From the NCBI GenBank assembly GCA_963777755.1, contig CAVZSC010000030.1, forward strand, positions 124,001 to 188,000: a DNA stretch of 64,000 nucleotides. The letters run 5' to 3'. A program made the translations under genes and the position numbers. The notes beneath the pieces were generated by a model, which ran no database searches, had not been told where the DNA came from, and worked only from the letters and a program-made list of their open reading frames with translations. The DNA is from DATFWC01 sp963777755 (GTDB taxonomy: Bacteria > Pseudomonadota > Alphaproteobacteria > Rhizobiales > Xanthobacteraceae). Position 1 is the first letter of the stretch. Each line of letters opens with the position of its first letter. Below are positions 32,411-40,210 of the stretch, one piece after another.

Positions 32411-34141
32411 GTGAGTGAAGCGACGGTTGCAACGCCCCTCCCCCGTCCATCGCTCGCCGCCCGCTTCGGCGCGAGCCCGATGCAGGTCGCGGCGCTCGGC
32501 CTGATCGCCCTGTTCCTTCTCGCCTTCCTGATCGTGCCGATCCTGCGCGTCATCGCGGCGGCGTTCACCGGCCCGGACGGGGAGCTCACCCTCGTCCATT
32601 TCGGCGATTTCTTTCGCACCTCGTTGCTGCGCGAATCGCTGTGGAACTCGCTTTTCGTCGCGGTGATGACGGTCGCGCTCGCGAGCCTGATCGCGGTGCC
32701 GCTCGCCACCCTGCTGTCGCGCTACCGCTTCCGCGGCGCGGCGCTGATCCACACGCTCGGCGTGGTGCCGCTGGTGATGCCGCCGTTCGTCGGCGCAGTC
32801 GCCATGCAGCTCGTGTGGGGCCGCAACGGCACGATCAATCTCCTGCTCAACGATGCCTTCGGGTTCCGCATCCCGTTCATGGAAGGCCTCAACGGCGTCA
32901 TCTTCGTCGAGGCGCTGCACTATTTCCCCTTCATCCTGCTCAACCTCTCGGCCTCGCTCGCCAACATCGACTCGGCGATGGAGGAGTCGGCGCAGAACCT
33001 CGGCGCACACGGGTTCACTCTGTTCTCGCGCATCGTGTTCCCTCTCGCGCTGCCCGGCTATGCGGCGGGCGCCGCGCTGGTGTTCGTGAAGGTGTTCGAC
33101 GACCTCGCGACCCCGCTCCTGCTCAACGTCACCAACATGCTGGCGCCTCAGGCGTATTTGAAGATCACCTCGGTCGGCGTCGCCGACCCGATGGGCTATG
33201 TCATCTCGGTGATCATGATCCTCTGCTCGGTCGGCACCATGGCGCTCACCATGCTCATGCTGAAGGGCCGCGACTTCGCTACCCAGCAGAGAGGCGGCGG
33301 CGGGCTCGCGCGCCGGCCGCTCGGCCGCGCCGGCACCATCGCGGCGGCCTGCTTCGTGGTCATCACTTTGCTCATCGTGCTGTCGCCGCACGTCGGCATC
33401 TTCCTCCTGTCGATTGCGACCGTGTGGTCGTACGACGTCCTCCCCGACGGCTACACGCTCAAACACTACGCGACCATTCTCAACGAGGCAGGGCCGCTGA
33501 TCGGCAATACGATCCTCTATTGCGGGCTTGCCGGCCTGATCGACGTGATCCTCGGCGCGATGCTCGCCTATATCGTGCTGCGCACGCGCCTGCCCGGCCG
33601 CCACCTGGTCGAGCAGGTCGCGATGTCGGCGGTCGCCGTGCCCGGCCTCGTGCTCGGCATCGGCCTGTTGCGCACCTACTACGACGTCAAGCTGCCGAAC
33701 GGCGACTCGCTGGCGACGTTCTGGCTGATGCTGGTGATCGCCTATGCGGTGCGCCGGCTGCCCTACGCGCTGAGCGCGGCCGGGGCGGCGCTGCGCCAGC
33801 TGCACGTGAGCCTGGAGGAGGCGGCGGAGAATCTCGGCGCCGGCAAGCTCGGCACGCTCACGCGGATCGTCGTGCCGCTGATGACCGGCGGCCTGCTGGC
33901 AGGTTTCGTGACGAGCTTCGCAACCGCCGCGGTCGAGCTCTCGGCGACCCTCATCCTGGTAGCGCGCAGCGAGGATGCCCCGCTGGCCTACGGCATCTAT
34001 GTCTACATGCAGTCGGCAGCCGGGCGCGGGCCAGGCGCCGCGCTGGGCGTCGTCGCCGTCACCGTGGTGGCGATTGCGACCTTCATCGCCTACCGCATCG
34101 CCGAGCGCGAGCGCGGACTCAAGTCGCGCGAAGTATTTTGA
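32411..34141 (+). CDS. Iron-type ABC transporter permease (fused, two permease domains)
   Basis: A 576-residue inner-membrane protein with about 12 membrane segments and two permease domains (roughly 70-285 and 355-560). Each has the ATPase-coupling EAA-type loop: MEESAQNLGAHGFTLFSRIV and LEEAAENLGAGKLGTLTRIV. This fused FbpB/AfuB layout is usual for ferric-type importers. It starts with GTG at 32411 and its TGA overlaps the ATG of the ATPase gene. Confidence 0.93.
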   Translation: MSEATVATPLPRPSLAARFGASPMQVAALGLIALFLLAFLIVPILRVIAAAFTGPDGELTLVHFGDFFRTSLLRESLWNSLFVAVMTVALASLIAVPLATLLSRYRFRGAALIHTLGVVPLVMPPFVGAVAMQLVWGRNGTINLLLNDAFGFRIPFMEGLNGVIFVEALHYFPFILLNLSASLANIDSAMEESAQNLGAHGFTLFSRIVFPLALPGYAAGAALVFVKVFDDLATPLLLNVTNMLAPQAYLKITSVGVADPMGYVISVIMILCSVGTMALTMLMLKGRDFATQQRGGGGLARRPLGRAGTIAAACFVVITLLIVLSPHVGIFLLSIATVWSYDVLPDGYTLKHYATILNEAGPLIGNTILYCGLAGLIDVILGAMLAYIVLRTRLPGRHLVEQVAMSAVAVPGLVLGIGLLRTYYDVKLPNGDSLATFWLMLVIAYAVRRLPYALSAAGAALRQLHVSLEEAAENLGAGKLGTLTRIVVPLMTGGLLAGFVTSFATAAVELSATLILVARSEDAPLAYGIYVYMQSAAGRGPGAALGVVAVTVVAIATFIAYRIAERERGLKSREVF

Positions 34142-35169
34142 TGTCGCGCGAGGTCGTGATCGATCACGTCAGCTTCGGCTACGGCGCGACGCCAGTGCTC
34201 GACGACGTGACGCTCACCGTCGCGCCGGGCGAGTTCTTCGCCTTCCTGGGGCCGTCCGGTTCCGGCAAGACCACACTGTTGCGCCTGATCGCCGGCTTCG
34301 GCACTCCGGCGGCGGGGCGCATCCTGATCGGCGGGCGCGACGTCACCCGGCTTGCGCCATGGACGCGCAACGTCGGCATGGTGTTCCAGAGCTATGCGCT
34401 GTGGCCGCACATGAGCGTCGCCGGCAATGTCGCCTTCGGCCTGGAGCGCAGAAAGCTTCCCCGCGCCGAGGTGACGCGGCGCCTGCGCGCCGTGCTCGAG
34501 CTGGTCGGGCTCGCCGCGTTTGCCGATCGGCGGCCGGCGCAGCTCTCCGGCGGCCAGCAGCAGCGCGTCGCGCTGGCACGCACGCTGGTGATCGAGCCGG
34601 ACGTGCTCCTGCTCGATGAGCCTTTGTCCAACCTCGACGCCAAGCTACGCATCGAGATGCGCGCCGAATTGAAGAATCTACAGCGCAAGCTCGGCATCAC
34701 CACGATCTACGTGACGCACGACCAGGAGGAGGCGAACGCGACTGCCGACCGCATGGCGGTACTGGACGCCGGCCGCATCCAACAGATCGGCAGCCCGCTC
34801 GAGCTCTACGATGCGCCCGCCAACCGCTTCGTCGCCACGTTCCTCGGCACCGTCAACCTGATCGAAGGGGTCATCGAGGGCCGGCGCTTCGCGGCGGACG
34901 GCCTCGTCATCGACGGAATCGAAGGGCCGGCAGGACCGGCCTGCATCTCGATCCGCCCGCAGGACGTGACCCTCGGCGGCGCCGACGGCTCGATCATGGC
35001 GACCGTCCAGGCGCGCGAGTTCCTGGGCGGCTCCACGCGCTACCGCCTGCGTATCGGCACTCACGATCTCGTCGTCGACGTGCCGTATCGGCGCGGCAGC
35101 GAGCCTTGCGCGGTCGGGGGCCAGGTGGGCGTCGTTCTCGATCCGCGCCAGATCGCCGTGCTGCGTTGA
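34141..35169 (+). CDS. Iron-type ABC transporter ATP-binding protein
   Basis: A 342-residue ATPase with Walker A (FLGPSGSGKTTLLRLIAGFG), Q loop (VGMVFQSYALWPHMSVAGNV), signature (QLSGGQQQRVALARTLVIEP), Walker B and D loop (DVLLLDEPLSNLDAKLRIEM), and H loop (TTIYVTHDQEEANATADRMA). A C-terminal TOBE-like regulatory domain follows (about 240-342). ATG 34141 overlaps the permease stop (TGATG). It completes the importer begun at 31005. Confidence 0.95.
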   Translation: MSREVVIDHVSFGYGATPVLDDVTLTVAPGEFFAFLGPSGSGKTTLLRLIAGFGTPAAGRILIGGRDVTRLAPWTRNVGMVFQSYALWPHMSVAGNVAFGLERRKLPRAEVTRRLRAVLELVGLAAFADRRPAQLSGGQQQRVALARTLVIEPDVLLLDEPLSNLDAKLRIEMRAELKNLQRKLGITTIYVTHDQEEANATADRMAVLDAGRIQQIGSPLELYDAPANRFVATFLGTVNLIEGVIEGRRFAADGLVIDGIEGPAGPACISIRPQDVTLGGADGSIMATVQAREFLGGSTRYRLRIGTHDLVVDVPYRRGSEPCAVGGQVGVVLDPRQIAVLR

Positions 35170-35282
35170 GCCCACATCCCATGGAAATGCGCGCTATTCC
35201 TGGATTTCATCCGGCCACGGTTGACCCACAGGCTCGCCGCACTACCATCCGGCGCAACGACAAGCCCCGGGAGGAATCGGTC

Positions 35283-36176
35283 ATGGCGAACGTGCTCCGG
35301 CGCGTGAAGATCGCGCCCAAGGGAATGGGCCTCAACGACTTCGTCGCGCATCAGGAAGGTTTCTTCACGGCCGAGGGCCTCGACGTCGAGTTCGACTGGA
35401 AGACGTTCCGCGGCACGCAATCGAGCTGGAAGGACCTCGATTATTTCCAGCGCCCGCAGGACCGCCCCTATACGCAGGACAAGCAGGACGTCATCCAGGG
35501 CGCCTGCGTGTGGGGCTCGATCTGCAACGCCAGCGCCGGCATGGGCCGCTTCGTTCCCGACGCCTACGGCCTCTCGCCATGGGCCATCTTCGTGCGTCCG
35601 GCTTCGAGCATCCATCGCCCGGAGGACCTGCGGGACATCCCGATCTCGGTCGGCATGCGGGCCGGCAGCCACTTCAACGTGCCGTTCCGGCTGGAAAAGT
35701 ACCTGCCCCTCGAGCACATCAAGACGGTGAACACCGGCGGGTTCGGGGCGCGGCTCAAGGCCCTGCTCGACGGCGAGGTCGAGGCGGCGAGCCTGCTGCC
35801 GCCGCAGATCGCCATGGCGGAGCAGCTGGGCCTGCGCAAGATCATCGAGGACACGTTCAAGACGCTGTGGTGGGTGCCCGAGAGCTCCGAGCCGGAGACG
35901 GTGCGAGGCTACCTGCGCGCTCTCGATCGCGCCGAGAAGGCGATGGATGCCGATCTCGCGAAATACCTGCCGCTGTGGCGGCTCGCCGTCCCGGCCGAAT
36001 TCGAGACCTATCGCGCCTGGGACTTCACCCGGTTCGGGCGCGGCGAGCGCTTCGTCTACGAGACCTTGCCGCGCGAGGAATTCAACGACACGCTCGCCCA
36101 GGTGAAGCGCTGGGGGCTCGACCAGTACCTCAAGGATCGGGCGTTCGAAAGCTTGAGCTATTCGGTCGGCAGATAG
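35283..36176 (+). CDS. Signal-less periplasmic-binding-like protein (type 2 fold)
   Basis: The 297-residue protein resembles the NMT1/SsuA-like substrate-binding superfamily: KIAPKGMGLNDFVAHQEGFF, TAEGLDVEFDWKTFRGTQSS, WAIFVRPASSIHRPEDLRDI and GSHFNVPFRLEKYLPLEHIK. It starts directly with MANVLRRVKIAP after GGGAGGA and has no signal peptide, so it may be cytoplasmic (an enzyme or sensor) rather than a transporter part. It follows the ABC ATPase by 113 bp on the same strand. The ligand is unknown. Its stop touches the stop of the convergent SH3 gene. Confidence 0.7.
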   Translation: MANVLRRVKIAPKGMGLNDFVAHQEGFFTAEGLDVEFDWKTFRGTQSSWKDLDYFQRPQDRPYTQDKQDVIQGACVWGSICNASAGMGRFVPDAYGLSPWAIFVRPASSIHRPEDLRDIPISVGMRAGSHFNVPFRLEKYLPLEHIKTVNTGGFGARLKALLDGEVEAASLLPPQIAMAEQLGLRKIIEDTFKTLWWVPESSEPETVRGYLRALDRAEKAMDADLAKYLPLWRLAVPAEFETYRAWDFTRFGRGERFVYETLPREEFNDTLAQVKRWGLDQYLKDRAFESLSYSVGR

Positions 36177-36704
36177 CTATTCCAGCTTCTCGTTCGGGTA
36201 GACGCCCCACAGGCGTTCCTGCGGGATCCAGCCATCGAACCCATCGCCGACGATGCGGCACCAGCCGCCGCTGCAGCGTTTGACCGAGGCGAGCACGCCG
36301 ACCTGCAGCCGGGCAACGACGGCGCTGTCGGCCTCGGGCTTGCCGCGCAGCGCGAGCAGCTCGTCCTTGTTTTTCCCGTTCGGCGCGATCGTCGCGGTGC
36401 GCCGGCCGGACAGGAGCGAGTGATAGACCCAGCCCTCGGCGCCTTCCCAGTCGCGGATGCGGCGCCACGTCTCGAACTCGGCAGTGATCTCGACCGGCAG
36501 CCCGGCCCGACTGTAGATCCACGTCACGTCGTGGTCCTTGGTGGGCCCGGCACGCACGTTGACCTTGTCCGACTTGAGGCTGACAAAACGGGGGATCGGC
36601 AGGCCGCTGACGGTCCTGGGCGCCGGCTCGGCCCGGGCGGTCGCGAGCGCGATGGTCGCCAAGCTTGCAGCCGCGACGGCAATTCGGAGCAAGTCCACCC
36701 GCAT
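36177..36704 (-). CDS. SH3 domain-containing exported protein
   Basis: From ATG 36704 a 175-residue protein has a signal peptide (MRVDLLRIAVAAASLATIAL, cleavage near ARAEP) and two bacterial SH3-like segments: FVSLKSDKVNVRAGPTKDHD with TWRRIRDWEGAEGWVYHSLL, and ARLQVGVLASVKRCSGGWCR with DGFDGWIPQERLWGVYP. Such proteins act in the periplasm, probably on cell-wall or protein ligands. An upstream ATG at 36737 adds 11 residues before the signal peptide and is less likely. A 240-bp gap to the dehydrogenase gene holds no other clear feature. Confidence 0.85.
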   Translation of the reverse strand: MRVDLLRIAVAAASLATIALATARAEPAPRTVSGLPIPRFVSLKSDKVNVRAGPTKDHDVTWIYSRAGLPVEITAEFETWRRIRDWEGAEGWVYHSLLSGRRTATIAPNGKNKDELLALRGKPEADSAVVARLQVGVLASVKRCSGGWCRIVGDGFDGWIPQERLWGVYPNEKLE

Positions 36705-36944
36705 GATCCCCAACCCACGCCTTCCCACCGGTTCCACGACCCGTGAAGCGCGGGTTCCGCGCCGCTTTTCGGCAGCAAAACCCGGCCCCCTGGCCCCGGC
36801 CTCGGCCGCTTGTGTTCGCAGGGCCTTCTGTTAGAGAGAGACTGATGTCGGCCCTGTCGATCTCGATGGGCCAGTTTCGGTCGAACTCGGTTTCGACTGG
36901 GTTAACGAGGCCTGAACGCCGGCTGGGGAGGCCGAGGCGACGGC

Positions 36945-37946
36945 ATGCCCAAAGGAAAAAAACCGCTCGTCGTCGTGACGCGCAAGCTGCCGGACAGCGT
37001 CGAGACCCGCATGCGCGAGCTGTTCGATGCGCGACTCAACCTGGACGACCGGCCGATGACCCAGAGCGAGCTGGCGGACGCCGCCAAGGTCGCCGACGTG
37101 CTGGTGCCGACGGTGACCGACCGCATCGATGCCTCGGTGCTGAGCCACTCCGGCGAGAAGCTCAAGCTGATCGCGAATTTCGGCAACGGCGTCGACAATA
37201 TCGACGTGACCACAGCCTTGCAGCGCGGCATCACGGTGACCAACACGCCGCGCGTGCTGACCGAAGATACCGCCGACATGACCATGGCGCTCATCCTGGC
37301 GGTGCCGCGCCGCCTCGCCGAAGGCGCTGGCGTCATCACGGGCGAGAAGGAATGGACCGGCTGGACCCCCACCTGGATGCTTGGCCACCGCATCTGGGGC
37401 AAGCGGCTCGGCATCATCGGCATGGGGCGGATCGGCCAGGCCGTGGCGCGGCGCGCCCGCGCGTTCGGGCTGCAGATCCACTATCACAACCGCCGTCGCG
37501 TGCCGGTGCAGATCGAGGAGGAGCTGGAGGCGACCTACTGGGAAAGCCTCGACCAGATGCTCGCCCGCATGGACATCATCTCGGTGAACTGCCCGCACAC
37601 GCCCGCCACCTATCATCTGCTCTCGGCGCGGCGCCTCAAGATGCTGCGCCCCGAGGCTTTCGTGGTCAACACCGCGCGCGGCGAGGTGATCGACGAGAAT
37701 GCGCTCACCCGCATGATCGAAGCGGGCGAGCTCGCGGGCGCCGCCCTCGACGTGTTCGAGCACGAGCCCGCGGTCAATCCCAAGCTGGTGCGGCTCGCCC
37801 GCGCCGGCAAGGTCGTGCTGCTGCCGCACATGGGATCGGCGACGATCGAAGGTCGCATCGACATGGGCGAAAAGGTCATCATCAACATCAAGACGTTCAT
37901 GGACGGCCACAAGCCGCCGGACCGTGTACTGCCATCGATGCTGTAG
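36945..37946 (+). CDS. D-2-hydroxyacid dehydrogenase (glyoxylate/hydroxypyruvate reductase type)
   Basis: The 333-residue NAD(P)-dependent enzyme has GNGVDNIDVTTALQRGITVT, the dinucleotide loop LGIIGMGRIGQAVARRARAF, and the catalytic Arg, Glu and His in VVNTARGEVIDENAL, LDVFEHEPAVNPKLV and VLLPHMGSATIEGRI. The family reduces glyoxylate or hydroxypyruvate. In an organism with C1 metabolism this could belong to a serine-type or photorespiratory route, but no partner gene is adjacent. ATG 36945 begins MPKGKKPLVVVTRKLP, the usual N-terminus. Confidence 0.88.
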   Translation: MPKGKKPLVVVTRKLPDSVETRMRELFDARLNLDDRPMTQSELADAAKVADVLVPTVTDRIDASVLSHSGEKLKLIANFGNGVDNIDVTTALQRGITVTNTPRVLTEDTADMTMALILAVPRRLAEGAGVITGEKEWTGWTPTWMLGHRIWGKRLGIIGMGRIGQAVARRARAFGLQIHYHNRRRVPVQIEEELEATYWESLDQMLARMDIISVNCPHTPATYHLLSARRLKMLRPEAFVVNTARGEVIDENALTRMIEAGELAGAALDVFEHEPAVNPKLVRLARAGKVVLLPHMGSATIEGRIDMGEKVIINIKTFMDGHKPPDRVLPSML

Positions 37947-37964
37947 TCGTTCTGGGAAGGGGCA

Positions 37965-38342
37965 ATGTCGTTCTGGCGATTGGGTCTTGCGGCCATCCTG
38001 TGTGCCCTCATCGTCGGCGCGCCCGCGCGCGGCACCGCCGAGCCGATGACGGTCGACGAGTTCCGCCGCGAGCTGGTCGGCGTGCCGTTGTGCGGGACGC
38101 CGGAATATGGGCCGTTCGCCGGCAAGATGCTGTGCACCGTGCATCTGCCCGATGGCACCGCGGTGGTCGCCGGCCAGGGCATGCTGGTGCGCGGCACCTG
38201 GGAAGCCGAAGGCGGGCGCATCTGCCGCCGCAACGCGCACGATCCGCTCGAGCGGCGCCGCTGCATCGAATACGAGAAGGTGGGCCAGGACCGCTACCGC
38301 AACACCGACGGGATCGACATGTGCATCGGCCCGTGCCCGTGA
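37965..38342 (+). CDS. Hypothetical exported Cys-containing protein
   Basis: A 125-residue product with a signal peptide (MSFWRLGLAAILCALIVGAP, cleavage near GTAEP) and a mature domain with five Cys (VGVPLCGTPEYGPFAGKMLC, GGRICRRNAHDPLERRRCIE, GIDMCIGPCP). The Cys pattern suggests disulphide-bonded periplasmic protein. It starts 18 bp after the dehydrogenase stop and ends 6 bp before the VOC gene, so it is probably co-transcribed. Function unknown. Confidence 0.7.
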   Translation: MSFWRLGLAAILCALIVGAPARGTAEPMTVDEFRRELVGVPLCGTPEYGPFAGKMLCTVHLPDGTAVVAGQGMLVRGTWEAEGGRICRRNAHDPLERRRCIEYEKVGQDRYRNTDGIDMCIGPCP

Positions 38343-38348
38343 GCCACG

Positions 38349-38741
38349 ATGCTCGACCACGTGTCGATCGCGGTGACCGACCTCGACCGCGCCGAGCGGT
38401 TCTATGACGTCGTGATGGCGGCGCTCGGCGTCGCAAAGGTTGGGCGCGACGAGACCTGGATCGGCTACGGCCTGCGCGCCCGCCCGACTCATCCGGACCG
38501 GACCTACCTGTCGATCCGCCGCCGCGACGAGCCGATCGCCGCCAACACGGGCCGGCACTGGGCCTTCAAGGCGCCTTCGCGCCGCGCGGTGGACGAATTC
38601 TGGCGCGCAGGCCTTGCCGCCGGCGGGCGTGACGATGGCGCGCCGGGGCTGCGCCCGGACTATCACGCCGATTACTACGGCGCGTTCCTGATCGATCCGG
38701 ACGGCAACCGAGTCGAGGCGGTGTGCCACCGGGGCGCCTGA
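38349..38741 (+). CDS. VOC-family (glyoxalase/dioxygenase-like) protein
   Basis: A 130-residue single-module VOC protein with LDHVSIAVTDLDRAERFYDV at the N-terminus and YGAFLIDPDGNRVEAVCHRG at the C-terminus. His3 or His4 region and the Glu of VEAV are the usual metal-ligand positions. The substrate is unknown. It overlaps no gene and follows the exported protein closely. Confidence 0.85.
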   Translation: MLDHVSIAVTDLDRAERFYDVVMAALGVAKVGRDETWIGYGLRARPTHPDRTYLSIRRRDEPIAANTGRHWAFKAPSRRAVDEFWRAGLAAGGRDDGAPGLRPDYHADYYGAFLIDPDGNRVEAVCHRGA

Positions 38742-38848
38742 TCGAAAGCGGCCGGTACGGCCGCCGAAGCGGCAGCCGCTAAACAGGCTTCCCGCGGGCG
38801 CAAGTTTCCGTATGATCCGCTCCGCGTAACCTTCCGGGGAGGATCAAT

Positions 38849-39214
38849 ATGCTTGCGTGGATCGCGGGCCTGGCAGCAGCCGTTCTTCTCGCCGGCAATG
38901 CCTGGGCCCTGACCAAGCTCACGCCGAAAGAGATCCAGGACACGTTCTTCACCGGCGAGGGGTTCGTCTCTTCGACGCCGTCCAACATCAAGTTCAAGAT
39001 GGTGTTCACGACGGACGGCAAGATGACCCGGGAACCGGTGAGCCGCGCCGCCGGGGTCAAGGGCGAAGGCACCTGGAAGCTGTCGAAGGACGGCTTCTGC
39101 ACCAGCTGGAAGGGCAGCAAGGCGACCTGCTTCACCCTGGTCAATGTCGAGCAGAACAAGTGGTCGGTGGTGCGCGGCGCCACCACGGTCGCGACCTGGA
39201 GCAAGGAGAAATAG
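38849..39214 (+). CDS. Hypothetical small periplasmic protein
   Basis: A 121-residue product with a clear signal peptide (MLAWIAGLAAAVLLAGNAWA). The mature domain (LTPKEIQDTFFTGEGFVSST, GVKGEGTWKLSKDGFCTSWK) has the beta-rich G-x-W-x-x-x-x-x-x-x-C pattern of small periplasmic proteins that I recall only as uncharacterised families. GGGGAGGA precedes the ATG. It ends 3 bp before the stop of a convergent gene. Confidence 0.7.
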   Translation: MLAWIAGLAAAVLLAGNAWALTKLTPKEIQDTFFTGEGFVSSTPSNIKFKMVFTTDGKMTREPVSRAAGVKGEGTWKLSKDGFCTSWKGSKATCFTLVNVEQNKWSVVRGATTVATWSKEK

Positions 39215-39216
39215 GC

Positions 39217-40149
39217 TCACCACTTCCGCGCCGCGGGCGGCGATTCGATCGCCTCGAATCGCATGTCGTTGAAATCGGCGAGCAGGCGCGGCGCCGTCTC
39301 GGCCAAATCGACGAGGTGCTTGGTCCGGCGCAGGCGCCACAACTTGCCGGCCCACGCCCACAGCACATCGCCGTTGTGGTCGAGGTCGGCCCAGTCGACG
39401 CGGCCGAGCTCGCGCAGGACCGCGCCATCGGGTCCGACGATTGCCGCCGTCTCGACATATCCTCGTCCGCCGCGTTCGAAACGCCCATGACAGGCGACCT
39501 GCAAGGTGAGCTCCGTCCCGCCACGCGTATTCGCGGGCTTCGCCAGGATCTCCGGGGCGTCGGTGACGACCCCTATTGCCGCCCCGGGGTTGTTCCATCG
39601 CTCGCCTTGGGGGGCCTGCACATAAGACCAACCGTCCCGCTCGAGCCGCATGAACCTGATGGGATCGTCCTCGCCCCATCCGGCGTTCTCCCACAGCGGC
39701 TCCACCTGGAATCGCCTGGGCAGGCTGAAGCCGTCGGCGAGCCTCATCTCCTCGGTGCTCGGATGGTACGGCACCGGCCGATGGTTGAGCCGCAACCGGA
39801 TCTTGCTGGCGAACAGCCCGCCGCCGCCCCAGGCGTCGCCCTTGGGCCACAACGCCAGCGCGGTGAAATAAGGCGGCCGCGAGATCGCCGTCCACGTCTG
39901 GAAGGGCGGGCGAAAAGTCGCGGCGAAATAACACAGCAGATCGCCCGCCGGCGACAGGTCGCAGCGCAGCGGGTAGACCCGCGCCTTGAGCCACTGTCCC
40001 GGCTCGAACCGGTCGTCGCCGAGCGTCCAGCGGATCAGCCGGACACGGTTCGACGGCCCGCGGCGGAAGATCACGCCGACGCGCCGCTCGCGTGCGATCA
40101 ACGCATAGAGCCGTGCGGTGCGGCCGTGCGGCGGAGCCTTGTCGATCAC
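39217..40149 (-). CDS. Hypothetical protein
   Basis: A 310-residue protein without signal peptide or membrane segment, starting with GTG (GGGAGA upstream). It is rich in Trp and Arg and reads like a beta-propeller or WD-like sensor of formatted values: LIRWTLGDDRFEPGQWLKAR, FASKIRLRLNHRPVPYHPST, GWSYVQAPQGERWNNPGAAI and ELGRVDWADLDHNGDVLWAW. I know similar unannotated proteins in the order but no function. It diverges from the protease-like gene with a 61-bp gap. Confidence 0.65.
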   Translation of the reverse strand: MIDKAPPHGRTARLYALIARERRVGVIFRRGPSNRVRLIRWTLGDDRFEPGQWLKARVYPLRCDLSPAGDLLCYFAATFRPPFQTWTAISRPPYFTALALWPKGDAWGGGGLFASKIRLRLNHRPVPYHPSTEEMRLADGFSLPRRFQVEPLWENAGWGEDDPIRFMRLERDGWSYVQAPQGERWNNPGAAIGVVTDAPEILAKPANTRGGTELTLQVACHGRFERGGRGYVETAAIVGPDGAVLRELGRVDWADLDHNGDVLWAWAGKLWRLRRTKHLVDLAETAPRLLADFNDMRFEAIESPPAARKW

Positions 40150-40210
40150 GTGTCTTGCTCTCCCTCGTCAATCGGCTAGGCTCCGCTCCAAGCCGCCGGA
40201 GCGTCGAGAA

